Shown piece after piece: positions 20,763-33,200 of a stretch of DNA of 64,000 nt. Position 1 is the first letter of the stretch, and the number at the start of each line of letters is the position of its first letter. Below the pieces are notes generated by a model. That model made no database searches. It worked only from the letters and a program-made list of their open reading frames with translations, and was not told the origin of the DNA. The translations under genes were made by a program, and so were the position numbers. The stretch comes from Drosophila persimilis (taxonomy: Eukaryota; Arthropoda; Insecta; Diptera; Drosophilidae), in NCBI RefSeq assembly GCF_003286085.1, contig NW_020825288.1, forward strand, positions 2,790,001 through 2,854,000, read 5' to 3'.

Positions 20763-22938
20763 GACGAATTTGAGTTCTTGTTTACATATTCCTCGTTTTT
20801 GATATTCCATCGAATATTCTTAGCTATATAGATCTCTCAGTTTTGCCCATATAATTTTATATGATTGATGAATCAAGTTTGATCAGGATTAACTATTTTT
20901 AAGTACTTGCATGTATTGTATTTTGACAAAAACACGGTTTCAACAAAAATAGAGCAAGTGCCACCAAACTTGAGCGCCAAAGAGAAATTGTTTGAAAGTG
21001 AATGAGCGAATAGGGTTTAAATGAAATCCATTGAAATAAATTGTGCACGGAAGCACGATTTGAGAGAGCGAAATTCAAAAAACCTGCGAATCGATGTTTC
21101 TATATCCTTTGTTCTTAAATATACCTTTAAATATTAAATTTAATACATTGATAAAATATACCATTTATTACCGTAAAAAACGAAAAAACAAACAACGAGA
21201 TGAACAACTTTAAATAATGGACAACGATAAACATAACAGACGATAAATAAATGGCAAAACTCGGTATTAATGCAAAAAACATCAGTATTTTTGTGCGTTA
21301 TGGGTATTTTTCATCGAACACTGTTCAACACTGAAAATATAATATACCTAATATAGCTATACCATGCGCTTGAAATGCAAAAGAGTGAAAAATAAGAAAC
21401 TTTAAAACTAACTATATTTATTAAAATACTAATTCAATTATAAGAATAACAAGTGGGCATATTTGATAAAATTAACCAATAAATTCAATTTTTCCCAAGA
21501 AGTATGTTCTTATTATTATTAAAAGTACCATTTGAACGGCAAAAACAGAAAGCGCGCCAACCCGAGTTTCAAATTTACACCCCCATTGGTGTGCTATTCT
21601 GGCAAGATGCTGTGTTTATATATATATTCCACATCCCTACTGTTTACGTTCAAAACGCGAACAACTTCGGCAGTGAACGGACATGATTTTCGCAGTGGCG
21701 GTAAAAGAATATTGAAAACGAAAGAATATTGGCAACAAACTTGTTTGCAACAAATGGCAGAACACAAAAATATCTGCAGCAAAGGCCAAAAGGATAAATC
21801 TCTTTGGTTCTGAAGTGAGTGTTTGTGTAACCGGAAGTCATGGATGTGTTTATGGATTCATTGATAAAAACTTAATGGAAATAATTCGAATGGGATTAGG
21901 AATTCGGTTTATTCAACAAGTGTATTTCGAGTATGTGTGATTTTTGATTGGACTGCTGAACACCTCGTGGCTGCCACGCTAATCGCTCCGCTTAATCGGT
22001 GCTGTCTTTTCGAGAGTCACTTAGTCGCGATCTTCGCACTCGATTCTAATTCGATTATAATCGTTGTGTGCATTTAAGTGTGTTATCAGTTGTGGGTTTT
22101 GTTTTTGCATTATACGAGTATATGTATGTACATGTGGACATGTACAAGGCTCGTATGCTTGAGCAGACAACAAATGAACACGCCGCTGCTGCCTCCTCTG
22201 CCCCTGTTGCTCTGCTGGTCTGTTGCTGATAGAAGCGCAGCATTCAATGGCTATAAATAACAAGCGGCACGCGGCGCGCTGACTTGCCTCTGCTTCTGTC
22301 TCTGCCTCTGATTGTGTGCACTGCCGCCGCCAGTATCATTGCCTCTTCCTCAAGTGCCACTGCTCCCCGTCTTGGTGGGTGTTTTGCGTCTTACGCTTCC
22401 TTCTATCTACATACATATGTCTGGCGATGCTGTGCGGTTTCCAGTTTTCCGCTTTTCATTTCACACATCGCAAAAGTAAAAACAAAAAACAAAAAAACAA
22501 ATAAACCTCAACGCAGATGATCGTCAATTGCCAATCTAAAGGCCGCCGGCATAATTAAAATAGAATGTTATATTTTATTTATTTTTTTTGTCGATTTCGC
22601 TTTGTTCTACGATTATGTGCTTTTACACAGTATGTGTTTCGGTGTAGCCTACTGCAATACGGAACCAGCCGGAGTCAAGGTGCCCATGATCTCCGAGCAA
22701 CGGCCACGATGATGCGAAATAGTAGAGCCAGATTCCTCTCGGTAGCAACGAACTCGATGGCAGACCCCAGTTCCACAGTTCCCCAGCCCCACAGTGCCCC
22801 AGTCTTGCCTGTCTGATCGCGCGGGCCTTTTATTCATTGTGTTTCTCTCTCCTTTGCTTTTTTTGGTCAACGATCCGCATTTGTGGTCTGTCTGGCGTCT
22901 GACGTCTGGCGTCTGCCGTATGCCCGGGGCACCGGCAA

Positions 22939-23127
22939 TTAAAGGTAAGCTGGAGGCCCAAAAGGCAGCCTGCACGTCCGCGCATTAGACTTAATTGGCT
23001 CTGGGTCTGGGTCTGGCTCTGGATCTGCAGGGCCCTGCACTGGTTCCTTCTTCGGGACTTCTTCAGGAATGTCGTCTTCCAGATTGTTGCAAAACTTTTT
23101 CATATGCTCCGCATTTTGTCTGTCCAT
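22939..23127 (-). CDS. Candidate 62-residue short ORF
   Basis: ATG at 23127 to TAA at 22939, minus strand. The start reads MDRQNAEHMKKFCNNL, followed by an acidic and Pro-rich stretch (EEVPKKEPVQGP, then PEPDPDPEP). It looks less random than other frames nearby, but the repeated D/E-P codons come partly from a simple repeat. No domain, signal peptide or partner is recognised. It could be an unannotated small protein, a UTR exon in an unknown transcript, or chance. Confidence 0.15.
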   Translation of the reverse strand: MDRQNAEHMKKFCNNLEDDIPEEVPKKEPVQGPADPEPDPDPEPIKSNARTCRLPFGPPAYL

Positions 23128-23819
23128 GCTAGATGGAAATTTATGCGTGACGGGGAAAGAAAAGAGAGGTAAAGTGAAATGGAAAATATGAAATTCAAAA
23201 TGTTTGCGGGGGCGGCCCTTCGGCCCCCTCTCTCTCTCTCTCCCTCTGAGACGCCTCAACACTTCCGTTTTGCCAGAATATCAACTTCCGCTGCCGAACA
23301 ATTGTCAGCGGGAGGGTTGGCTGATGCAGGGCAATGGTTGGGAGACGACTCTGAACAAAAGACGCTCATTGATATTGTTGCCCAGGTTGCTCACGCTCCA
23401 ATAAACCCACCCATCCACTCCCACCCGGACGAACGGAGGAACGGTGGGGAAAAAGGAGCATTGGGAGCTAGAAAACGCATTTCATTTTTGCTTCACTGGG
23501 CTTCACTGCTGCCCTTGTCTGTCCCCTCAACTGGCAAACATTTTGTGGCAACTTGGCCATTAAGCATTTCGTGTTTAAGCAGTGCGGATGGCCCCGACAG
23601 TTCCCCGACCAGATCCCGCTCCTGACACCCTTCTCCTTCTCCTCCTCCTCCTCCTCCCAGGAGGACAAGGACAGCAGAAAGGAATAAAAATTGCCCGCGT
23701 ATGCATTTCTTAACAATAATTCTCGCCCCCTACAATACTCGTGCTTCTCTCTTCCCCAGCGACAACATTTCATTTCATATTTTCTGCCAGAGCCAAGCTT
23801 TGAATAGAATTCATTTTGA

Positions 23820-23905
23820 TTTTTCCTTCCCTTCCTTCCCTTCCCTTCGTCCCCTTTCCCTTCCCTTCCTTTCCTTTTCTTATTCTTTTCCTTTTTCTCT
23901 GTTCT
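23820..23905. repeat. Polypyrimidine tract (CCCTT/CCTT)
   Basis: An almost pure run of C and T, built from CCTT and CCCTT units, over about 85 bases. The strand asymmetry is strong and parts are mirror-symmetric. Confidence 0.85.
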
Positions 23906-26900
23906 CTTTTACTCTCTCTGTCTCCCCGTCTCCACACGCACTTCAGTCGGATGGCGCTTAACAAATTTTTGCTGGATTTCTTTTTATTTTTTATTTTTTT
24001 TGTCGGGGGGTCTATTCTCCCTGTATTTTTGTCCTGGAAATGTTGAATTTTTCGCATTTTTTGCTGTCGTAGCAGGACAAAAATTAAAAGCGAATTAAGT
24101 TTTGACAAAACTCATACGGAAAAAGCTGTGTGGCTCTCAGTGTCTGGTGACCGAAGATAAATGCAGTTAATATCAGGTGAAGGCATAACAACCTCAAAGG
24201 TGGCCGTCCGGTAGCACACGATACAGCAAATCGTTTATAAGATTTGAGTTATTTTATGGATATTGGAGTCCCAGTCCCGGTCTCTATATCTGTAGGCAGT
24301 TAGGAAGGTGCAGGGGTAGCCGCCTTGGTGTCTTGTGTAGGCGCTACAGCTGTCGCCGTGCCTCTAACAAGCATCGTAGCATCCACGTCCTCGGCAGAGA
24401 CACTCCACGCCCCCAAACATCGTCCCAAACTCCACGAGTTACGAGTATTTCTTTTCGTATTTTTACTTCATCTTTTGCCGAGCCTGCCACTGTTCCAGCG
24501 CTTTGAATTTTTTCCCTCCCCCAATTTCTGTTGCCATAAAGCAAAGTTAATGATATGTCGCAAGTGCTTGTCTGTACGCGTGTGTGTGAGTGCCACAGTG
24601 TACATGTGTGAGTGCGACACAAGTGCGCTTCCACTTGGCTGAGTCCTGTCTTGCTGGCACCCCCTTGCCCCTGCAACATGTGTAATTAATTAAAGTCTAA
24701 GCAGATTTTATATTTCACTTACTTGGACCCGGCCCCAGACCAACTTATGGGTACATCATTTTACTTTTTGTCATATTTCTTCTGGTAATTATTATACCCA
24801 TAATTATTGCTTTCTATGATAAAGATAACTAATTGGCTGTACGCATCGGGGGCGACGTCATATTTAAGTCATCTCCAAAATGTAATACAAAGCAGGGAAG
24901 ATTCCATGGGGAGACATAGATTAATGCTGCCTTCTCTTAAGGCAGATTCTTAGATAGAAATGGCATCTTTTCAGCCCTCTTTTCTTAAATTTGTAGTCTC
25001 AATTTCTGTTTTTATTCCCTTGAACAGCACTCATGGCCAGACATCTCTTTTGAACACAAATAAAAGCCCCGCTGTGTGCGTGGGTGTCCGCCCAAGTATC
25101 GGACTTTATTCGAAAAATGTTAATATGCACAAAAATTGCCCTACATCCAGAAGAGTTCCATTGAACCATTCAATAGCTTCGATTGCTTCGGTCATGGTTT
25201 TGGCATTTTGTAGTTGGCCAAACTTAAACTTGGTCTACAAACTTTTCACTTTCCGACAGCCTCCCTCTCTCTCTCTCTCTCTCCACCGGATCGTTTTCGC
25301 TTGCACGCATTTACATGCCAGAAGTTAAGTCGCCAATTCCCTTACAAAATTCTCTCGCTTTGTGCCTCGTCCTTTATTCACGTCCCGGCATCCTTCCCCT
25401 ACCAGTCAGCGCTACGGGGGGCGTTTCCATATAAATTTGTACAACGGTCGCCCTGCCGTCACTTTTATTTGCCAAATTAAAAGGATTTCACTCGCTTTTC
25501 ATATTTGCATTGTGTGTGTTTTCCCTTAAATTTTTTTTTCGTTCTTTTCCATATTTTATCGCCAGGCTGGCAGGCGTTGGGGCCTGGGACTGCGACTGGG
25601 ACTGGGCCTGGGACTGGAGCTGGGGCTCGTCGTTGCCGACAATTTTCCCACGCAATCACCATAAAAAGGAATCTTTGCCGCCATATTTTTGCTGGCGCTG
25701 CTTGCCAGCAATTGTTATTCATGACCCGAAACAACAGGGGCATCATCATCAACAGCTTCAGCAGCGGATGCGGCAGTGGCGGCGGCAACAGCCTGGTATC
25801 CAGGATGCAAAGGTGCGCATCCCAACCACGTTCTGGCCTACACCCGCGCTGCCACCCAGTCCCAATTCCCAGGCCACCGGCCACAGGCCGGTCGTCATTT
25901 GTCGTTGTTAGTATTAATTATTTCTTAACATTAGTGCTGAGGCCGGCCGTCGGGATACGGTAGCCGGAATCGGGGCTGCGCGCCAAGTTTATAAATAAAT
26001 CGGAAATTCTTTATGAACGGTGAGCAGGGCATAGCTATGGCTGTCCAGCGCTGGCCTGGTCTCTTCGTGACCTCTCGGCCCTCGTTGCCCTCTTGCCCTC
26101 TTGCCCTGTGGTTATTTGCATCACCCGGTTTCTGTTACAGATTATGGCAATGAGGATGCGACGCCCGGCAGTTGGGTGGGTGGGTGGCAGTTGCTCCCCC
26201 CATCTGTCTGCGGGGTATTTTATGGCTGAACTTTATTTACATTCACATGCCGAGCTGCTAAATAATCAGGACTCGCCTTGTTCCCCCTACTCCTACTCCA
26301 TCTCCTTCTACAAGCCTTGCCTCATTTGCCCCCATCCCGACTCGGCTACAGTTGCAGTCACGTGGAGGATGGTGGCTGGAGGCTGCTTGGTTGGGTGCTC
26401 CTGTCCCTGGACAAGGGCCACAGGTGCTAGGTAGCCAAGTTTAATTATTTGCCCGTTGGCTTTGGATTCGTCCTGGTTCTGGCCGTTGGGGCTGTTCGTG
26501 GTCCTGGCCTTTAGCCCCTGTCTTGCTTTCAGTCTGTCGGTGTGTTTTTATCTGTCTGTCCCAATGTTTGCTTGTCTGTTTGTTAGTTCAGCCAGCCGCC
26601 TCGCCTTGGTTGCATTTTGCGCTTGTAAAGCATTTTAAATCGCATAAAAGTCGGCTCCTGCCAGACCAGAGCCCGGCCGGGCTCTCGGATGGAGGCTGCA
26701 GAACATCGTATTCATTACAGCATTTCACTCTGGTCCTGCCTTTGGAAGAGGTCTGCTTTTCTCTTCTGCCTTCGTAATTGAAATTAAGTTGTTTCCAAAT
26801 TGAGGCACGCTTCTACATCCTTCATCTGCTTCCCCTCCCTGCAGTTCTGCCTAAAAAAGCCAGCCCGTTCCATTCATTTCGATGCAAAGACAGCCTCAGA

Positions 26901-27406
26901 GCGAGGAAACTCGAAAAGTGTGTCCGGAATGAGTTAACCAACTCAAAGGACAACAGATCTAGATGACAACAGAGCACTTGCTTAAGTTTTGGCAAATATT
27001 CTCCATTTGAATCGGTTCTGCTCTTTAGATACTAAACATTCCTTTGAATTCATATCTTTAGCCTTACTTTTGGAGTAGTTTTCAACTGCAAATGCCAACT
27101 GTCAGATGCGACGGAGCAAATCAAAATTAGGCAAACAAAGAAGTCAAGGAGGGGGCACGGGGCATGGGGCACGGGGCACACCCGGGTCGGGTTTCGTTTT
27201 GGAGTCTTGTCAAGATTTGCTCTTGTAAAACACTAAAAATGACAAAGCCGAAATGAGAGATGAATGGATGGAATGGAATCGGTGTGGAGGGGAGGTGATA
27301 GACCGCTGGATGGATGGATGAATTGGTGTGAGAACGATTCGCTTGGCCTAGTCCAAGTTTCATTTCCACTCACTTGGCGGAGGAAGCTGCCGCGTTTCGA
27401 GAAGAC

Positions 27407-27436
27407 CGATTCCCGATTCCCGATTCCCGATTCCCC
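27407..27436. repeat. CGATTCC heptamer array
   Basis: Four consecutive units of CGATTCC in noncoding DNA between MetAP1 and tok. Confidence 0.85.
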
Positions 27437-28911
27437 CAGCTACTTGACGCTTGTCATTGTCAGCTCTTGTAGTTGGAAAGTTGGAAAGCGAGCACTTGAC
27501 AAGCCTGATTGATGGCCCTGCCCTTACTGCAAGGAGGAGTGTGCCTTCATGCCGGAATGCGAGTATCCTGCTGGCTGCGCGACTGGCGCACTTATCTCAT
27601 CTAATTAAACTAAAAGTAAATGGCGCGTGCCATTTGAAAATGACATTTAAAAGCTTTTAACTGCTCATTTATGCACAGAGTGCGAGCAAAATCTGACTCT
27701 GAATACAATTCCGAATCCAAATCCTAACCAAATGTCGCTCAGGCTCTCTCAGACTTTGGACAGATCCAAAGAGCATAAGTAGGTAAATAAAATGGAAATC
27801 ATATTTGTTTATGCATCTACCTATTACGTAGACGAATTTGTTTACGTTTCGGGAACGCAGATCGCACCGCGAATTGACCCAGACCCAAAGAGCTCTGATA
27901 ATTCCATCTAGTCCATGTGGGTGCGATAAGAGAGACAAACAGCGAGTGAGAAGGAGATGCTGGCTCAAGGAGGACGCATTTGATAATGAGCCAAACAGAG
28001 GGAAACTTTAGCTCTAATCAATTAACATACTTTTCAATGATTTTCAATTTCCTCCCCAAGAACAGATCTGAAGGGGCAGGGATTGTAATGGGAAATTACA
28101 CTCAAGTTTATTTTTTCTTTGCTCTCTGCTTCTTGCGCGGGCTTATTTAGTTTGGAATTTATCAATTGAATTTTTAATTTCGCTTAAATGAGAAAGTAGC
28201 ATCGTCATCATCATTCCCAGCATCGTTGTCGTTCCTGTTCCTGCTCCTCGTTGGCCCCACGCGGCGTATACGTAATTATGCGACCATGGATTATGGAAAT
28301 GGCTGTTGCTGCCTTTTCCTTTTGCCTTTCCAGCTTCCCCCCACTGCTGCCCTGCTGCTTGAGGTCCTGCTGCTGCCTTTGCCGCCTCCCTCAGAGATCC
28401 GCAATTTGTGCCGAGTGAAATTAAAGGAAATGAAATTAAGAAAATATGTTGCACTCCTTTGGGTCTGGGCTGTGCCCCGCCACCGCTTTGTTTGGCTGCG
28501 GAAACTTTTGTCCAACGATTGCCCGTGGAATTGTCTGCGGGGTGTTTGGCTTTATTTGTTAGTAGCCTCTTACTGGCTAACTCATGTCCCACCCCCCCAC
28601 ATTGCCTCCACCCGAGCCACCACCACCACAAAAGGCAACTTAATTTGCCATAAAAAGCCAGCCGACTCGTTGATTTGTTTTGTGTGTTAGTGTGTAAGTG
28701 TGTGTGCCACCGGAAATGAAATGATTTAATGAAATTGCCACAATTGTTGAGGCAGCAGCAGCAACAGCCTGATGACAATGGCTTCGGCCCAGCATTCAAG
28801 TTAATTGAAAAGGTTTCGTGAATTGCCTGGTCCTGGATTGCGTTCGAGCTAAGCGATTTTTAATTACCCGATATTGTGCATGGCTCTAACGGTGGGCGGG
28901 TGGGTGGTTGA

Positions 28912-28932
28912 CTGCCTGCCTGCCTGCCTGCC
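28912..28932. repeat. CCTG tetranucleotide repeat
   Basis: Five tandem TGCC units in the tok upstream region. A short related cluster occurs near 29002. Confidence 0.85.
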
Positions 28933-30087
28933 AGCCCTCACATCCTTCGGCATGAAATTAATTGAGTGCTAAGTTGATGGCAGAGCATTTACCTGGATAC
29001 CTGCCTGCCTGTTCACTCCCTAACTATGCACCTTCCCGACTCCGTGGCGCAGCTGCCGGATTGTTTCGCTGAAATTCTACACCTCTTCTGTTTTAAATGC
29101 TTTGCTTGGTGGCAGCTTCTGCCAGCCTTTATGAGCACCCGAGGCGGCACAGATGTGCACATCCACACACTCTTCCATCCTCCATCTTCCACATAGATGA
29201 GATTTTTACATAAACATACAATGCTCTCGTATGTAAATCAGACACCGAGTGTGCATTGATTGCCCTGAAATGAGTCTACCTACTAACAGATACACAGATA
29301 CAGCAGCAGATACATCTCTTTCAATTTGAATGAGATGTGCACGGTCGGAGCTGCATAATTTGCTCGGCATTCGATTGTCAGACAGCTGCACCGCTGGCAG
29401 CCATGGCATGGCGTCTGGCTTGGAATGAGCAGATGAATCCACTTTGATGACATTTCCCCTTCGCTCAGTATTCAAATTGCAAACGAGTAGCTCTCCTCGA
29501 TAGCGCAGAGCGAGGAATACTACCATCGGAGAATAGGAATGCGGCAGCCATTCGATCTGCATTTGAACAGTTTAAACCTAGAAATGTTCCAATGCAAATT
29601 CTGCGTCAAATTACCCATTCAGATGTGTGTGAAAAATTCCACGCTTAATTGCAAAGCAAAATAAAAGCAAATCGTGAAATCTTTCATGGTCAGGGCACAA
29701 ACAAAATCAATGAGAGCTCTATCGCATCAAATTGTATGTCATTTGATAGGACAAAGGGTTATCAGCGGCTCAGAGAGCTTGGGAAAATGAAAACAGAGTG
29801 GAACGACAGAGATACGAAACTCTTGCCTCGGAGGTCGAAGCCACACATACTCTGGGATGTCTAAGCTCCGATTGTGAAATGTTTCAGCGAGATACTATTA
29901 AAATTGGGGAACCGTTTTGCATACAACAACAGACAGATTCATTCATTCGAATGAGATGCTTATGGGTGAAATGCGAATACCCTCTGCTAGGGTATACAAA
30001 TAAATTGCATTGAGTCTGGTGGAAACCTCAATGAAATCATTATTATTGCGTTTTTTTAATGATTCTCTGTTCATTTTTCAATTGCAG

Positions 30088-30264
30088 GCCAGGCACGTGC
30101 TTAGCGAAAATGCAGAAGTTTTACGTAAAAAACTGATAGGCACAACCGAACGAACCCCCCATTCAGCGACAAGCCACAGAACGTGCGAAGAGGCCCCGGG
30201 CCACCCGTTAAATTGTGTTAAAAAAGCAACAAAACAAAAGAGGGAACACATCAGAGGAGGAGCC
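30088..30264 (+). other. tok: tok 5' UTR exon portion
   Basis: TTTTCAATTGCAG at 30075-30087 is a good acceptor. From there the frame of tok is open but contains no ATG until 30265, so an upstream exon could in principle add residues. I treat this as 5' UTR. Confidence 0.55.
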
Positions 30265-33200
30265 ATGCCGGCAGCCGTGGAATCGCTGTGGATGCGTAGG
30301 AGGCACGGTACGGCCATGAGCTGCACCAACTTCGCCCTGCTGATGGCCACGGGTCTGCTGGTGCTTATCTCGGCGCATGCCAAGAGCACCCGGCCCAGTG
30401 GCGAGCTGCAGCCCCTGTCGACGGATCACGTTGCACTCGCCGAGGGGCATGCCCACGACCAGTCGGCCGCACACTCACACTCACATTCACATCACCCATC
30501 AGGCTCCGATGCGGAGCAGCAGCAGCACCAGCTCCGGGCCATGCATCATCAGCATCGACAGCAGCACCGGGATGCGGCACATTCCCATCCACATCCGAAT
30601 CTTTTGCGGAACAATCGACGCACCTACCGCAGCAAGTACACCATCGAGCAGCTGATGCGCCTGCAAGTGACACCAAAGGTATCCGAAGACATTGACATGG
30701 ATCCCTGCAAGGCTGGTGAGTAGGACACGACACACATCACATCACATCTCTCTGTGGCAGCTGCGTTGCTTCAGAGCAAATCCTACTTTGCCATAAGCCA
30801 ATCTCTAAGCCTGAACCCTATGCGAGATTCTTTGGGAAGTCTCTTACCAAGTGAGTCCCCGGCCAAGACAAAAGCTTTGGAAATTGTGTTAGCCTGCAAG
30901 TTCGAGTAAAAGCGAAAAGTCTTGTTAACTTGAGTCGCACACACACACACACACCCCCCACTCGACATTATTTATAGCCACCTCCTGTAGCACTAACGGC
31001 CCCCACTCGCACACCACCAGCCGCTTGTTGCAGCGTTGAAAATTAAGCGCCATTGTGGCATGCTTGGCGCTTAGCTTTCGCCTCTTTTCCGACCAAACCA
31101 GATCAGCTTCCTCCAGGCAGGCATCCTCCTCCTTCTCCTCCGCCTCCTCCTCCCCTGTCTGTTCGATTCAATTGAATTTACCTGAGTTTGCAAAAAAAAA
31201 GAAGCACGGGGAAATAATAAAAAGGAAAATCCAAGAAGAAATACATAAGAAAATTGACTGCGAGAGCAATGCGGATGCGAATGCGAATGCGTTGAGCTGA
31301 GCTGAGCTGAGCTGAGCTGAGTGGAGTGGAGGAGCTAAGGACGTATCAATGGCTGCCTTGTTCCGTGTCCATGTCCGTGTCTGCATGAGAGTCTGCCAGG
31401 AGTAGAAGAGCACCATTTTCGATAGCAATTTGTCTGGCTGGAAGTACGACGAGTCTATAAGTATTTGCTCACATCAATTGTCAAAAAGTTATACCCCCCT
31501 CCTCCCCCCTGACACACTCGGATATATGTACACACATACCTCGGGCAGAGTACCCCTCTGGAAGAATGCGTATATTGAAAAGCAAACGACTTCCGCCCCA
31601 ACCATCCATTGGCAATGTGCCTTCAAGTGGGCGACAATGGCAATGGAAATCTGAAATGGACACAAATTCGAATTTAGCATTATAAATATATGTATATGAA
31701 ACACCATAAAGTGGAAACCATTAATGAAACTTTTATAAAATACGTTGCAATAGTGCTCGCTAAAAGGAAACCCAGAATGTGCCATAAAGTTGTGTGTATT
31801 TAATTTATGCGTATTTTAATGAGTTCGCTGGCTACATTAAAAGTTTCCTTTTAAGGCCGGCAAGTGCAGTTTCCTCCCACTGTGGCTGGCTGCTGGCTGC
31901 TGGCTCCTCCCGACTTCGACCAGATGAAAGTCTTTGGCTGGTCTCTCGATTCCCAGATAAGTCACACCCCCACATATATCATCAATATGCATACGTGCCG
32001 CAAAGCCATCGCCCAGCGACAGCGGTGGGGAGAGGGTGGAGTGAGGTGGCGAGGCCCACCCTCTTTGAAATAATTCCACAATCAATCATACCAGCTCTGA
32101 GCTGTTTTTCACGCTGCAGCGTTTTTTGGCGCTCCAACAATTAATGAATTGTTTGCTGTTTGCTGTTTTCTGTTTCCGTTTTCATGCTGCCCCACAGGGA
32201 AGTGGGTCAATGGCGATTTAAAGTGCACCACCAGCCCTGGCAAAGCCAAATGAATGGCATCCTAATGTATGCAAATGCACGCCACATCCAAGTGGGTGGG
32301 GAGGGGAGGTCCCAGTGGGGGAGTGGCTGAGAAAATAAACAAATTTTCCTTTGGTTTTCCTCAGCACAAAGCCACGTAATTGATTTCTGAATTGGGATCA
32401 AATTAACGGTGCGGGTGGGGCTTCAAGGAGAAACTGGGAGCTAATCAACTTTCAATTGAAGTTGGCGCAATTTGAGTATCGTAAATTTAATTAGCCAGAA
32501 ATGTGCTGTGCAATGCAGACAAGGATGCTCACATCATCCCATGGGCTTCCCCTCTCGGTCTCGCATTCCACAAAACAATTTCTCAAAACAGTTAGGCTTC
32601 ATTTGGCAAATGCTTGAAAGTTAATTAAGGCCTTCGAATGCCCTGGCTCCCATAAGTATGCCACAAAGCCGCACTGGCGTAGGATTCTGGCAAATTGGGC
32701 CATAACGTGCAGGCACACACCTTAAGCAATTTAATGTCTCAAAGCGAGAGTCCTGTGCTGTTGTCGCTAATTAATTTGCATACACCAAATGCACAAAAGT
32801 TCTATCAAAGGGACAACAATGGGGGGGAAACCCAAGGGAGAGCCCAGAGGAGGACCCAGGAGAGAACCCAGAGGAGAACTGCGAGCAGGAACAAAGAGAT
32901 GGAAGCGCAGGAAGCGCAGTGCACGCAGGGAGGCGTGACTGTGGTCGCACACAAGAAATCAAACCGCAAATGGCACTGCAAATGTGAAAATGGTGCACCA
33001 CGCGACCCTCCAGGACCCAGACCCAGGCCCGGGCACTAGGCAAAGCTGGCGACAGTAATGATGACAACAGCATCACAATAACCACCGTCAAGGCAGAGCG
33101 ACCAAAATGTCAGGCGGTCGACTGGCAGCGATGACGACGGCAATGGCGATGGCGATGGCTTCAAGTGGCCTGGAAGGCATCGTGCACTCCAAGTCAAACA

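Larger units (their letters stand above)
20763..30087. other. Intergenic DNA, probable tok upstream region
   Basis: About 9.3 kb with no recognised protein gene. The left part (to about 21500) is AT-rich with many ATATACC boxes. The rest holds simple repeats and long pyrimidine tracts. Untranslated first exon(s) of tok presumably lie somewhere here, because the first tok coding exon begins after an acceptor at 30087; I cannot place them. A weak minus-strand short ORF is noted separately. Confidence 0.5.

Noticed and set aside
32695-33039. Arg/Gln-rich frame in tok intron 1
   Set aside because: It is driven by GGAGAGCCCAGAGG-type simple repeats and has no domain or splice support.
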